Source: a virus
Length of the DNA: 64,000 nt
Strand: one strand, 5' to 3'
Virus record (IMG/VR): IMGVR_UViG_3300047481_000755
Coordinates: 1-64,000 of that record
A program made the translations under genes and the position numbers. The notes below the pieces were generated by a model. That model was given only the letters and a program-made list of their open reading frames with translations, ran no database searches and was not told the origin of the DNA. Position 1 is the stretch's first letter. Each line of letters begins with the position of its first letter. Positions 38,658 to 47,288 of the stretch are shown here, piece by piece.

Positions 38658-41266
38658 TATGTTATTACTCCAACTTGGGGATACTTCAGATATTTATCTC
38701 CGGATCCTGGCTCTTTATATTGTTCTCTGAAATTATGTATGAAACTAACGTTTGATACCGTTACTAACGCATTTGTGTATAAGGTAATATTTGAATCACT
38801 GTTAATAGTTTTTACGGTTCCAACTTTTACATTGGTATTTACTATGATAGTATCATTTACATAAATTTCACTGCCGAATATAGTAGAACTTGATATAGAT
38901 GAATAGGATACGGATGATAGAGTATTTTCTACTGGAGAATCAATAACTAAAGTTTCGGCACTAATAATTCTGATAATATCACCTAATTCTTCGCCAGTAT
39001 CTGATCTATATAGTGGACGACCAGCACGTAATTCAGTATTGAAACTAGTTCCGTTACCATTAATTATGGTACTACCAACAGTTGAACTAATAGTGCCAGC
39101 ACCATTAACTGTTAGTGTTAACCCAACTATAATGTTACTATTTGTATTTGCGCTAATAGTTCCTGTACCAGCAACGAAATTATTTGCTATAAATGTATTT
39201 GCTGTTTTGTTGTAACTAGTACTCATACTGTTATCCCATAGATAACGATCAATGGTAAAATCAACACGATTTAGTAAATTTATATTTTGACGAACACGAT
39301 ATGCTACTTCTTTACCTTTGCCGGGTATGGTATAGCATAAAATCAATGCTCTGGTAAAGCCGAGTACAGTGCCATTTTCTTGTCTACTGGTCATCCAGTC
39401 AGGTAATACTCCACGATTTGAATAACCAACGCCATTTACCATTCTAGTTTCCATATTTGGAAAACTATTTGGATAAATTGTGCTTATGTTTTGACTATTT
39501 GCCGGTAAACTAACCGCTAAATTAGGACCCAACCCCTCGTTATTAACCTGTTCATCAATTATATCTACATAAACTACTTCATATTTGGTATTAAAATTGC
39601 TATCTACTGCTATAGCAGTTTTCACTGGTCCAAATCTTAGAGTTTTCCAATAATGATTTAGAGTCATTGATTGTACATATATGCTTGCTTCTCTAGGCTT
39701 TAATCCTGCCAAGAATAAACTTCTACGTAGCGTATTTTTGCCAAACCATGGATCATTTGATCTATACAAATATGATTGTGGGAAAATATCGGTATTATCT
39801 ATCAGAGATTTATAACTATCTCGTTCACTGGAATCGGGTAATATTTGAATGTATAAGTTCTCATACGGTTCTATAATAGGCGCCAATACTGTTAATGTGA
39901 AAGTTTTTGTACTATAAACAAAGTTGTTGGCATCGTATACTGCTACTGTGAAATTAAACACACGATCAAAGAAAGTATTACCGTCATCAAATGTAGTAGT
40001 ACCACTGTCTAACATGAATGTATCAAATGTTGCTCTGCCAGAAATTAACCCATTATCAAGTAATTTTAGACCGGGTGGCAATGTTCCTGTACTAGTTTCT
40101 AGGCGATAATTTAAGTATCTATTACTAGGAGTTTCTGCCTCGATATATAATTCTGAAACTTGACCAGTAAAGATATTTCCTAAATCACTATCTGTTAACC
40201 ACTCAACTTCGTCAGAAATTTGTCCAAGAACACGTAAACTAAATGTTTTGGGCACACTAGCATAAATTGGTAGAGTTTGCTTATACACGTAAACAGAAAA
40301 CGTATAGGTGGCATTTCCTAAGGAACCACTTGGAACTAAACCCGTTATCCATCCCGAGTTGGCATTTAGTGTTAGGCCAGGCGGCAATGATCCGCTTGAT
40401 ATAGCATATCCAATTACGTCGTCATCAAAGTCTAGACCATTTATTTTTATATCTACTCTGGTATCTTGACGAATACGTTTTAATAATCCAGCATCGTCTA
40501 ATATTACTGGTGTATGTTTTGGTGCTGATGAATCCGCTGTTATTAATGTATCAGAATCTGCTGTTAGTAAGGTACTATCCGCTGTTATACTTGATAGAGC
40601 AAACACAAATATAGTATAGATTTTTGTGTCTACGGTAATACCATTATCTGCTTTGATGGTAAATTGATAGTTTTTACTTGTACTTGTTCCAGTAAAATCA
40701 AAGAAATATTCATCAAATTGACTGTTGTCAAATCCAGTATTTGATGCCGTTTGTTCTGAAATAAATGGTCTAATATACCCAGATAGAATGCCAGTAGTTG
40801 AATTTAGTGTAATGCCTGGAGGTAATTCACCATCAATAATACTAAACGTAGAGGTAAGATATTGATTTGATTCAATAGTGTTTATATCTATATATAGGTA
40901 CGAGCCGTCAATGTATGAACCTAAATTTTCTTGAACGGGTGTTATTATTTGTGGCAATATGCCTGCAATAGTAAGACTAAATGTTCTATCAGCAACTTCG
41001 AAGGCTGGACTAGTTATTCTTAACGTGAATGTACTTGTTGTTATTTTATTTGACGCTGCAGGAACACCGCCGATTGAGCCTATAGGCATACCCGCCATAG
41101 TACCATCTGATTTTATTTCCAATCCTGTTGGTAATCTGCCAGAAACTAAACTGTATACTGGCGTGCCGCCACCCACTACATAGGCATCAAAATTAAATTC
41201 ATAGTATTCTTCTTCTGGTATTATACCCAGATCACCGGCGGGGGTAAGCCAAATAGGTATACTCAT
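38657..41266 (-). CDS. Large tail protein with putative Ig (He_PIG) repeats
   Basis: 869 residues from MSIPIWLTPAGDLG at 41266, the conserved start of this family; an ATG 12 codons upstream lies inside the previous gene. About five copies of a beta-sandwich repeat carry the phrase SGxLPxGLxL...GxIxG, typical of He_PIG Ig-like domains. A region with YVQSMTLNHYWKTLRFGPVKTA and a Thr/Asn/Ser-rich C terminus follow. It also has a short ADS repeat (TADSTLLTADSDTLITADS). It probably forms part of the baseplate or fibre. Confidence 0.72.
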   Translation of the reverse strand: MSIPIWLTPAGDLGIIPEEEYYEFNFDAYVVGGGTPVYSLVSGRLPTGLEIKSDGTMAGMPIGSIGGVPAASNKITTSTFTLRITSPAFEVADRTFSLTIAGILPQIITPVQENLGSYIDGSYLYIDINTIESNQYLTSTFSIIDGELPPGITLNSTTGILSGYIRPFISEQTASNTGFDNSQFDEYFFDFTGTSTSKNYQFTIKADNGITVDTKIYTIFVFALSSITADSTLLTADSDTLITADSSAPKHTPVILDDAGLLKRIRQDTRVDIKINGLDFDDDVIGYAISSGSLPPGLTLNANSGWITGLVPSGSLGNATYTFSVYVYKQTLPIYASVPKTFSLRVLGQISDEVEWLTDSDLGNIFTGQVSELYIEAETPSNRYLNYRLETSTGTLPPGLKLLDNGLISGRATFDTFMLDSGTTTFDDGNTFFDRVFNFTVAVYDANNFVYSTKTFTLTVLAPIIEPYENLYIQILPDSSERDSYKSLIDNTDIFPQSYLYRSNDPWFGKNTLRRSLFLAGLKPREASIYVQSMTLNHYWKTLRFGPVKTAIAVDSNFNTKYEVVYVDIIDEQVNNEGLGPNLAVSLPANSQNISTIYPNSFPNMETRMVNGVGYSNRGVLPDWMTSRQENGTVLGFTRALILCYTIPGKGKEVAYRVRQNINLLNRVDFTIDRYLWDNSMSTSYNKTANTFIANNFVAGTGTISANTNSNIIVGLTLTVNGAGTISSTVGSTIINGNGTSFNTELRAGRPLYRSDTGEELGDIIRIISAETLVIDSPVENTLSSVSYSSISSSTIFGSEIYVNDTIIVNTNVKVGTVKTINSDSNITLYTNALVTVSNVSFIHNFREQYKEPGSGDKYLKYPQVGVIT
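38691..38698 (-). promoter_or_regulatory. Late-type promoter box GATAAATA
   Basis: GATAAATA lies 34 bases before the tail-fibre-like gene start at 38657, within the end of the preceding tail gene. Confidence 0.45.
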
Positions 41267-41267
41267 T

Positions 41268-42095
41268 TTATATATTAGCCACCTGAACAAATACGTTGCC
41301 AACGTCAGTGCTTACAGTACGTACTATCAAAAACGCAGTTGTATTTCCGGTAATTTCTACAGCGTCGGTATTGATATTTGTTCTATTTGGGTAAAAAGGC
41401 AGTACAATGGTACTTAAACTAGGGCCAGGATTGAATAACATATATGTTCGTTCTAATCCAGCAGCAATTGTAGCATTTAATGTTGCAGTAACAGTGGTAC
41501 CAGCATTTATAGTAAATGCTACAGTTGATCCAATTGAATCAGTAGTATTCAACACAAATTCATACGCATCACTAACTCCATTTATAGGAGTATCTAAATT
41601 ATCTCCAGATGGACTACGAACAATGTGATTAATAGATAGCAAATTAGATGAAGTTCCTGAGATATTACCAGTATACGTACCTGTAGTGCCAGAGATATTG
41701 CCAATTAATGTATTTGCGGTAATATTACCAGTAAGCGTAACGGTAGTACCTGATATGTTACCGTTGAACGTAGGCGCGGTAATAGTACCGGTAGAAGTTA
41801 TTGTTCCAGATACACTTAAATTGCCACCAGATATGTTTACATTTGCGGCAGTAACATTTATATTGCCAGACTCCGATGATAATACATTGCCACTGAGAGT
41901 TTCAGCCTCCACTAGATTAAATGAAGATACATAAGTGCTAGTTATATTTGCGAATATTTCTCGCTCACTAACATTCGGCCATATAGACAAAATGTCCTGA
42001 AAATTTTCATTTACTTTAGTGAAACTGGTTCGTAGTGAATCACCAGTACCATCGTTTGGCGCAGAGCCTACATTTACGTTTGAGAATATTGCCAT
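41268..42095 (-). CDS. Tail fibre-like protein, short paralogue
   Basis: 275 residues. The N-terminal module NVGSAPNDGTGDSLRTSFTKVNENF is a common fibre-attachment motif. It is followed by GNISGTTVTLTGNITANTL-type repeats similar to those in the 416-residue protein and a beta-rich C terminus. The start codon and ribosome-binding site are inside a 12-bp hairpin with a late box (42091-42129), so it should be made only late. Two further tail genes follow. Confidence 0.72.
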   Translation of the reverse strand: MAIFSNVNVGSAPNDGTGDSLRTSFTKVNENFQDILSIWPNVSEREIFANITSTYVSSFNLVEAETLSGNVLSSESGNINVTAANVNISGGNLSVSGTITSTGTITAPTFNGNISGTTVTLTGNITANTLIGNISGTTGTYTGNISGTSSNLLSINHIVRSPSGDNLDTPINGVSDAYEFVLNTTDSIGSTVAFTINAGTTVTATLNATIAAGLERTYMLFNPGPSLSTIVLPFYPNRTNINTDAVEITGNTTAFLIVRTVSTDVGNVFVQVANI

Positions 42096-42129
42096 AGATA
42101 AAAACTCTTTTTACTTATTTATCTATGGC
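42091..42129 (-). promoter_or_regulatory. 12-bp hairpin over tail-gene start with late box GATAAATA
   Basis: GCCATAGATAAA (42091-42102) and TTTATCTATGGC (42118-42129) are perfectly complementary. In the minus-strand RNA the AUG (42095) lies in the 3' arm and the AAGAG site in the loop. The 5' arm carries GATAAATA (42123-42116). Transcripts initiated at the late box lack the complete arm. Confidence 0.72.
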
Positions 42130-42158
42130 GAATGAAAAAAATGGCAACTAAGTTGCCA

Positions 42159-42713
42159 TCAATATAATCTAGCGTTGACTTTATTCCAGTCTATTATTCG
42201 CCATATATTTTCTAGATATTTGGATTTATTAGAGCCATAATCCTTGGCCCAGACATGTTCCCACCAATCAATTAATAATCCAATATCGTTCTTTATTTGA
42301 TGATTTGTTATTGTTTTTATATCACCATTCTTGGCCATATACACCCAGCCAGAACCTTGTATTTTCATAGCAACATCTTTGACTTCCTTTTTGAAGTCAT
42401 CAAAACTGCCATACTTCTTGTTAATCAACGTTAAACTTATTCCATTGGGTTTATTACCTACTCGTGGAGGCATTAATTGTGGGAAAAATATATTATGTAG
42501 AAATGCTCCTGCCTCGTTAAATTTACGATCACCTTCTTTTTTATTGTAGCGATCAACATATCCCTTTGCTAACTCACCATAATGGTAGTCAATAGATGAC
42601 TTACTCAATACGGGAGATAATCCTGTACGTGGATATGGTAATTTTTCCAATACTAGTTCTTTACCACTATTGGATTCTATCAAGTTAATGAGTTCTCTTA
42701 CATTTTCAGACAT
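42159..42713 (-). CDS. sodA: Fe/Mn superoxide dismutase
   Basis: 184 residues. The metal ligands expected for Fe/Mn SOD are visible: SSIDYHYGELAKGYV (first His), NEAGAFLHNIFF (second His) and LLIDWWEHVWAKDYG (Asp and third His). IKTITNHQI and GSGWVYMAKNG are further family signatures. It would dismutate superoxide in the infected cell. The length is slightly shorter than bacterial SodB (193) and the middle is divergent. Fe versus Mn preference cannot be told. It lies directly after the IF-1 gene. Confidence 0.85.
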   Translation of the reverse strand: MSENVRELINLIESNSGKELVLEKLPYPRTGLSPVLSKSSIDYHYGELAKGYVDRYNKKEGDRKFNEAGAFLHNIFFPQLMPPRVGNKPNGISLTLINKKYGSFDDFKKEVKDVAMKIQGSGWVYMAKNGDIKTITNHQIKNDIGLLIDWWEHVWAKDYGSNKSKYLENIWRIIDWNKVNARLY

Positions 42714-42721
42714 GTATGTAT

Positions 42722-42940
42722 TTATTCACGATACATAATTCTAGCCTTAGTCATATCATACGGACTCATTTCAAGTACCACATTATCGCCCGTGATAATC
42801 TTGATTTCATTTTTTCTGAGTTTACCACCAATATAGGCAGTAACTAGAAACTCACTATTTTCTAGTTTAACTCTAAACATAGCATTGCCAAGAACTTGCT
42901 CAACAACACCATTCACGCGCATACCTTCCTCTTTTGCCAT
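42722..42940 (-). CDS. infA: Translation initiation factor IF-1
   Basis: 72 residues, exactly the size of bacterial IF-1. The OB-fold signature runs MAKEEGMRVNGVVEQVLGNAMFRV, then YIGGKLRKNEIKIITGDNVVLEMSPYDMTKARI (blocks: GNAMFRVKLEN, GKLRKN, GDNVVLEMSPYD). IF-1 binds the ribosomal A site with IF-2 and IF-3. A phage copy could bias initiation on viral mRNAs. It starts shortly after the 42954 gene, and the shared promoter 43361-43389 suggests early expression. Confidence 0.85.
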   Translation of the reverse strand: MAKEEGMRVNGVVEQVLGNAMFRVKLENSEFLVTAYIGGKLRKNEIKIITGDNVVLEMSPYDMTKARIMYRE

Positions 42941-42953
42941 TAAATTTCCTTAA

Positions 42954-43331
42954 TTATCGCCGCATATGTGCGGCATCAATTGCTTCTTGTTCCGTAAATA
43001 CGGGTTGAAGGCAACTCTTATGAACAACGGTAATACCTTTGACCATATCACCAGTATACTGTTGACTGGGTTTGCTACTAACTGCGCCAGTAATCCAACT
43101 GTTCAAACTCTTGGGACGAGTATCTGACTCACGCCGAACAACGTCGGTACGCATAGTTTGACCTGCGGGCTTACTGACTTTGGTAGTAGTTGATTTGTAT
43201 TTATTTTTCAAATTTTCCCACTCACGGGCCTGTTCTTCTGCCTGACGTTTGGCCTCGGCAGACTTGTACTTGATTTTGCCCTTACGTTTGCCGGTAGTAG
43301 ACAGCCAAGGACCTTCAAGATGCATGGTCAT
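42954..43331 (-). CDS. Conserved basic phage protein, unknown
   Basis: 125 residues. MTMHLEGPWLSTTGKRKGKIKYKSAEAKRQAEE (blocks: HLEGPWLSTTGKRKGK, KSAEAKRQAEE) and a C-terminal SLNSW...GDMVKGITVVHKSCLQPV block are conserved in aquatic T4-like phages. It is basic and possibly nucleic-acid binding. It is the first gene after a strong sigma-70 promoter. Confidence 0.7.
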   Translation of the reverse strand: MTMHLEGPWLSTTGKRKGKIKYKSAEAKRQAEEQAREWENLKNKYKSTTTKVSKPAGQTMRTDVVRRESDTRPKSLNSWITGAVSSKPSQQYTGDMVKGITVVHKSCLQPVFTEQEAIDAAHMRR

Positions 43332-43360
43332 GTAAATATCTCCGCTACAACAGAATTCAT

Positions 43361-43389
43361 AGTATATGTGAAAACATAATTTTTGTCAA
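43361..43389 (-). promoter_or_regulatory. Strong sigma-70-like promoter
   Basis: TTGACA (43389-43384), 17 bases, TATACT (43366-43361), 30 bases before the gene at 43331, which is followed by infA and sod. Confidence 0.7.
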
Positions 43390-43742
43390 ACTTTGGGCAA
43401 AGGAAAGTTTACATCTACTGGATTCCAGTCAGGCCCAGACACCTTACACACGATATGATTGTCTTTTACCAAGAAAAAACTATGATCTGGAAATCTTGAA
43501 CGACAATGTTCAATTAATTCCTGTAGCGTTTTTCCTTGAGCTAAGAAAGTATCGTCATGTGAATCAAACCAATATTCAATATCGCCGTGATGTTCTGACT
43601 TTATGATATGAGTTTCATCATTGATTTTTTTAATCAATTCATTTTGTTTTTCTAACTTATGTTCCATTTTAACGGTCATATACTTTTTCATTAGTAAAAA
43701 AAGACCGTACCAAAAAGCGAATTGAAGAATAAATTCTAGCAT
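43386..43742 (-). CDS. Membrane-anchored phage protein, unknown
   Basis: 118 residues. One N-terminal membrane helix (FILQFAFWYGLFLLMKKY) is followed by a cytoplasmic domain with EYWFDSHDDTFLAQGKTLQELIEHC. It starts immediately after the upstream gene (one-base gap). Function unknown. Confidence 0.65.
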   Translation of the reverse strand: MLEFILQFAFWYGLFLLMKKYMTVKMEHKLEKQNELIKKINDETHIIKSEHHGDIEYWFDSHDDTFLAQGKTLQELIEHCRSRFPDHSFFLVKDNHIVCKVSGPDWNPVDVNFPLPKV

Positions 43743-43743
43743 A

Positions 43744-44580
43744 TTAGGTCCAAAGATGATTACGGATTTTAATTAGACGAATCAACATTTCAGTATCTTC
43801 GCGCTCGTATTCTGCCTCAATTTCTTGATTTTTATCAAGAGCAATTTTCCCTATATTGTTTTCTTCTTCGGATCCTGCCTCTAAATCTAACAGGTCATAG
43901 CCCTTTTCTCTACGCATATCACAGTAAGCAGACCATCCACTGGCCTTCATAGGATCTGGGCGATTTTTGTATATATTTTTCCACCAATGATACAACTCAT
44001 AGATTTCAGTAGCAGAAATTGCTTGAGGTGTTGGTTTGTCATATAACGGATCAGACACATCTGTCCATTCATAATCATGCTTCAAACTCATTTGCCAACG
44101 CAGATGATCTAATCCTGCTTCTGGACAACGCCATACACGCCAACGAAACCAACCCCAACTCCAGCGTGGAGCATGATATTTCTTTCTTGCTTCCTTATCC
44201 CACGCAATATTAGCCCATGCCAGTTCTATTTCAACATAATCAACTAGTTCATTAAACAGACATGGCAGAAATCTATAGCCTACATCCTGCCAACGGCCGG
44301 GCTTAATGTCGTCCCTGTGTGCGGTTAACGCATGAGTTTTTGTGACCCATCTGTTATTGATGTAATACTTAACATCATATAGACGATCTACGGGCCACCA
44401 TAAAAAATCTTGAATGCTATCTAACGCTTCTTCTGCTAGCCAGTATCTGATCTTATGTTTACTTTGGGCGGTCTTTCGCCAGATGCCCCATTCTTTACCA
44501 GTAGACGCCCCTGGCTTGGGGGTGCCTCGCAACCAATCCGCGAATTTTGTACAACTCCAGTATCTTGCTCTTTGACCCAT
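43744..44580 (-). CDS. Conserved Trp-rich T4-like phage protein
   Basis: 278 residues with an unusually high Trp/Tyr content: RYWSCTKFADWLRG, FLWWPVDRLYDVKYYINNRW, WSWGWFRWRVWRC, YELYHWWKNIYKNRPDP. The family is conserved in aquatic T4-like phages and was once noted next to small unknowns as here, but has no assigned function. The acidic C-terminal helix is conserved too. No nuclease or transferase motif is evident. Confidence 0.7.
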   Translation of the reverse strand: MGQRARYWSCTKFADWLRGTPKPGASTGKEWGIWRKTAQSKHKIRYWLAEEALDSIQDFLWWPVDRLYDVKYYINNRWVTKTHALTAHRDDIKPGRWQDVGYRFLPCLFNELVDYVEIELAWANIAWDKEARKKYHAPRWSWGWFRWRVWRCPEAGLDHLRWQMSLKHDYEWTDVSDPLYDKPTPQAISATEIYELYHWWKNIYKNRPDPMKASGWSAYCDMRREKGYDLLDLEAGSEEENNIGKIALDKNQEIEAEYEREDTEMLIRLIKIRNHLWT

Positions 44581-44582
44581 GA

Positions 44583-44951
44583 TTAAATTTCCCTAGATTT
44601 TACTACGAACCAACCTATTTTTTTCAAATCTTCGATGATTTCTTCCGTTACAACACCTTCATTTACGGATCCACCATTTGAACTTCCATCATCGTTGATG
44701 ATTCCACTACAGTACCAATCCAAATAATCACCGCTGCCAATGATATCAGCGATTAGTCCGCCAGCATAACGCCAACTACAAGACCATGTATCATCTGTAA
44801 GAATAGGCCATACTTCATCTTTTCTAAACTGATTATTACATAGGGCAGCATATAAGTTTTGAGCATATACATTATTGCTGCGAACTTTTTCGACTAACCA
44901 ATCAGTTGACATCAACTCTTTTTCTAGATCAAATTTTTGTTCATCATTCAT
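44583..44951 (-). CDS. Conserved phage protein, unknown
   Basis: 122 residues from MNDEQKFDLEKEL at 44951, an overlap of eight bases with the upstream gene. The core TWSCSWRYAGGLIADIIGSGDYLDWYCSGI is a conserved phage block of unknown function. Confidence 0.65.
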   Translation of the reverse strand: MNDEQKFDLEKELMSTDWLVEKVRSNNVYAQNLYAALCNNQFRKDEVWPILTDDTWSCSWRYAGGLIADIIGSGDYLDWYCSGIINDDGSSNGGSVNEGVVTEEIIEDLKKIGWFVVKSREI

Positions 44952-45135
44952 ATTGTGGAACAGATACACTGCCATTCTTGACTTCAGGAACATTTGTCCA
45001 TGGACCAGGACATGTTTCTGTTACAGGAAGTACATCACCATCTGGATAAGTGTGTTCTAAACGTGTTTTTCTTTCAAGAATTCTATACTGTAGAATTCGT
45101 GAAGATCCATTATTCAGCCATCGTAGTTCTAACAT
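44944..45135 (-). CDS. Small conserved phage protein, unknown
   Basis: 63 residues, MLELRWLNNGSSRILQYR...WTNVPEV, a small beta-rich family common in T4-like phages. It overlaps both neighbours, so the run 44583-45938 is translated as a chain of coupled genes. Confidence 0.62.
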   Translation of the reverse strand: MLELRWLNNGSSRILQYRILERKTRLEHTYPDGDVLPVTETCPGPWTNVPEVKNGSVSVPQYE

Positions 45136-45403
45136 TTTTCTTTTTCTTCTTTACTTCTTCAAGTGCCACTAGTGGCTTAATTTTGTCATGTGACGTAGTT
45201 ATGATAGATACCCACTCACTGTTGATTTTGATTGGGAGATATAGATGAATCATCACTCGTGGCGGACTATCAACATATACTTTACTATCAATATACACTG
45301 ATCCCGTAAACGGAATTCCTTCGTGATGACCATATACACGATCACCTAAAAAGTATGTAGGTTTATAAGTTACCGTGTCAAAATATTTCTTCAAGCCAGA
45401 CAT
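45110..45403 (-). CDS. Small beta-rich phage protein, SH3-like
   Basis: 97 residues from MSGLKKYFDTV at 45403, which has an AAGGTGG ribosome-binding site inside the upstream gene. YFLGDRVYGHHEGIPFTGSVYID suggests an SH3/KOW-like barrel; the tail is Lys-rich. It is conserved among T4-like phages, function unknown. Confidence 0.62.
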   Translation of the reverse strand: MSGLKKYFDTVTYKPTYFLGDRVYGHHEGIPFTGSVYIDSKVYVDSPPRVMIHLYLPIKINSEWVSIITTSHDKIKPLVALEEVKKKKKNVRTTMAE

Positions 45404-45597
45404 TCTGCCCACCTTAGATTGAATAACATTGCGGATTTTGGATCGGTAAAGATAAAACGATATGATCCCAAAATAAAATCATCAAATTGTACAGCATAGT
45501 TTTTGCTCACTACATCATTAGTCCACTCTATCATTGATTGTAGTGTATCTTCATTTACTGTACGAACTTTTATACTTATTTTTTGAGGATATTCCAT
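45391..45597 (-). CDS. Small conserved phage protein, unknown
   Basis: 68 residues, KISIKVRTVNEDTLQSMIEW ... RFIFTDPKSAMLFNLRWA. It has a short alpha/beta fold resembling a ferredoxin-like half. It overlaps the gene on each side. Confidence 0.6.
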   Translation of the reverse strand: MEYPQKISIKVRTVNEDTLQSMIEWTNDVVSKNYAVQFDDFILGSYRFIFTDPKSAMLFNLRWAECLA

Positions 45598-45938
45598 ACT
45601 TTTTCTTTGCCTACAATTTCTTTTTCTAGTTCTCGATATCTATCGCCAAGTTCTTTCAGTTCCGACCAACGTTCTTCTAACTCTGGGTTTACTTGAAGAA
45701 TAGCCAATCTACTATTGATAGTATTTAGGGTATCCATTAAACTAACATTGCCTATTTTTATATCTGCGCCGTCGGTTAAATGCAGACCATTGCTATATGA
45801 TGTCGTTGAGTCAGTGCTAAAAATATATGGAGATAAAGTAGAACTTGAAACTGAAATGTTACCAAACCCAGTGTATTGATCAGATAACGTAACATTCATT
45901 GTTTCAATTACAGCATCTAAATCATCATTTTGTATCAT
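45576..45938 (-). CDS. Phage protein with fibre-like N terminus and coiled coil
   Basis: 120 residues. The Ser/Thr-rich beta first half (TGFGNISVSSSTLSPYIFS ... DIKIGNVSLMDTLNTINSRLAIL) and coiled-coil C terminus are reminiscent of small virion-associated proteins. Function unknown. Its ATG follows the phosphoesterase stop by an ATGA-type overlap. Confidence 0.6.
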   Translation of the reverse strand: MIQNDDLDAVIETMNVTLSDQYTGFGNISVSSSTLSPYIFSTDSTTSYSNGLHLTDGADIKIGNVSLMDTLNTINSRLAILQVNPELEERWSELKELGDRYRELEKEIVGKEKVWNILKK

Positions 45939-46780
45939 GTAATCTCCACTGTTTTATTAATATCCCACTCTGTCTCCTCATATCCCTCATAGCCACGTGG
46001 GTTACATACAACTCGGGTAGATCCAATCATGTAATCATATGGACTATGAACATGCCCATGAGTCCACAACTTAATACAAGGATGATCTAGAATAAACTCG
46101 GATAGATCGCTAGCATATCCTCCGTTCATATGGTGATCTTTGGCATACCTAGGATGAATAGATTGGCGAGATGGCGCATGATGAGTAACAACTACGTATT
46201 TCTTCGTAGTATCACTATCAATTACATCACCAATATATTTCAAACTGGCACGATGGCGGTCAATTGTATGTGCTGGCCTAAGTTTCGTGTATCCATGTCC
46301 GTCATGACGAATGATACGATAATCATTCATGCCATTTTGAAGAGTGTAAAGTGTAATAGGATCACCACGATTACAGTCAGTCCATAGCGTACTGCCAACG
46401 AAAGTGAACTCGCCGATTTCCTTACATTCGTTTTCTAGAAAATAAATGTTGGGAAACTTGCTACATTCTTCCCGTAGATAGTCTAGACTAGCAATCCAGT
46501 TTCCATGATAGAACTCATGGTTTCCCGCAATATAGATTACATGTGGAAATTGATCACTACAGCGCCTCAAAAAGTCACGAAATCGCAGTGCGGTTTGTTG
46601 CCTACGACCCAGATCTTCAAGATTGACACTACTATACATCCCGTAATTCATTTCAGGATGATTATGTAGATCTTCAGCGACAAGAATATCACCGCTGAGA
46701 ATTAGTACATCACACCCGTCATTAATGATATTGATATCGCTAAACTCAAGGTGTAAGTCGGAAACTATTTTGATTTTCAT
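45935..46780 (-). CDS. Calcineurin-like metallophosphoesterase
   Basis: 281 residues with the five metal-binding motifs of the family: VSDLHLE, LSGDILVAEDLH, IYIAGNHEFYHGNW, VVTHHAPS and LWTHGHVHSPYD. Phage members of this family can be nucleotide phosphodiesterases or protein phosphatases; the substrate is not clear. It overlaps its neighbours by four bases each. Confidence 0.85.
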   Translation of the reverse strand: MKIKIVSDLHLEFSDINIINDGCDVLILSGDILVAEDLHNHPEMNYGMYSSVNLEDLGRRQQTALRFRDFLRRCSDQFPHVIYIAGNHEFYHGNWIASLDYLREECSKFPNIYFLENECKEIGEFTFVGSTLWTDCNRGDPITLYTLQNGMNDYRIIRHDGHGYTKLRPAHTIDRHRASLKYIGDVIDSDTTKKYVVVTHHAPSRQSIHPRYAKDHHMNGGYASDLSEFILDHPCIKLWTHGHVHSPYDYMIGSTRVVCNPRGYEGYEETEWDINKTVEIT

Positions 46781-46959
46781 TCTTCATTATCCATATTAAA
46801 CTTGCCGCTACGCAGCATTTGATTTTCTTTCGCCCGAACACGATTTCTAAGAACCTTCTTAGTGCCGCGACTATGCTTGGCAGCATTACCCCACTCAGTA
46901 GAAAATTGACGTTCACTGAACCGTTGAGGTTGATTGGACTTGTTTGCCGACTTGCTCAT
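46777..46959 (-). CDS. Small basic protein, unknown
   Basis: 60 residues from MSKSANKSNQPQRFSERQFS at 46959. It is very basic (many Arg/Lys) and probably unfolded or nucleic-acid binding. It ends with an acidic DNEE. Coupled to the phosphoesterase gene by ATGA. Confidence 0.58.
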   Translation of the reverse strand: MSKSANKSNQPQRFSERQFSTEWGNAAKHSRGTKKVLRNRVRAKENQMLRSGKFNMDNEE

Positions 46960-47012
46960 GATTACCAACAGAATTAAGGAGATATGTATTCTATGTCAGA
47001 CCGTATTAAAAG

Positions 47013-47285
47013 TCAAATTTCGTCTACGGAAATAATGTTTGAAATTTTAAAACTACGCCAGCCACTGTTTTCAGTATCCCAGACACTAATAAGTTCTGGG
47101 CTTGATTTACGTTTTGTGCCTTCTGTGACAGGCGCTGGTGGCAAAATATCTGATCGTAGTGTACAGCGAAGTGTACGCTCCGAACCGTCTACTTTGGTAA
47201 ATTTTACAGAATAAGTTCCGCTCTTAAGAAGATCGCGCAGAAACTGCGAGGTCTCGGCGGTAGTGTTTTGCTTGAAATTAATCAT
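47013..47285 (-). CDS. SH3-like barrel protein (DUF2693/WYL_2 type)
   Basis: 90 residues. SQFLRDLLKSGTYSVKFTKVDGSERTLRCTL (blocks: LRDLLKSG, FTKVDGSERTLRCTL), then VWDTENSGWRSFKISNI. This is the pattern of the small SH3-like proteins found in many phages near replication genes. It binds something in the replication/transcription machinery by analogy only. Confidence 0.72.
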   Translation of the reverse strand: MINFKQNTTAETSQFLRDLLKSGTYSVKFTKVDGSERTLRCTLRSDILPPAPVTEGTKRKSSPELISVWDTENSGWRSFKISNIISVDEI

Positions 47286-47288
47286 AAT

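Noticed and set aside
42719-42726. Late promoter AATAAATACAT before superoxide dismutase
   Set aside because: It includes the TAA stop of the IF-1 gene and is only six bases from the ATG; the early promoter at 43361 explains expression better.
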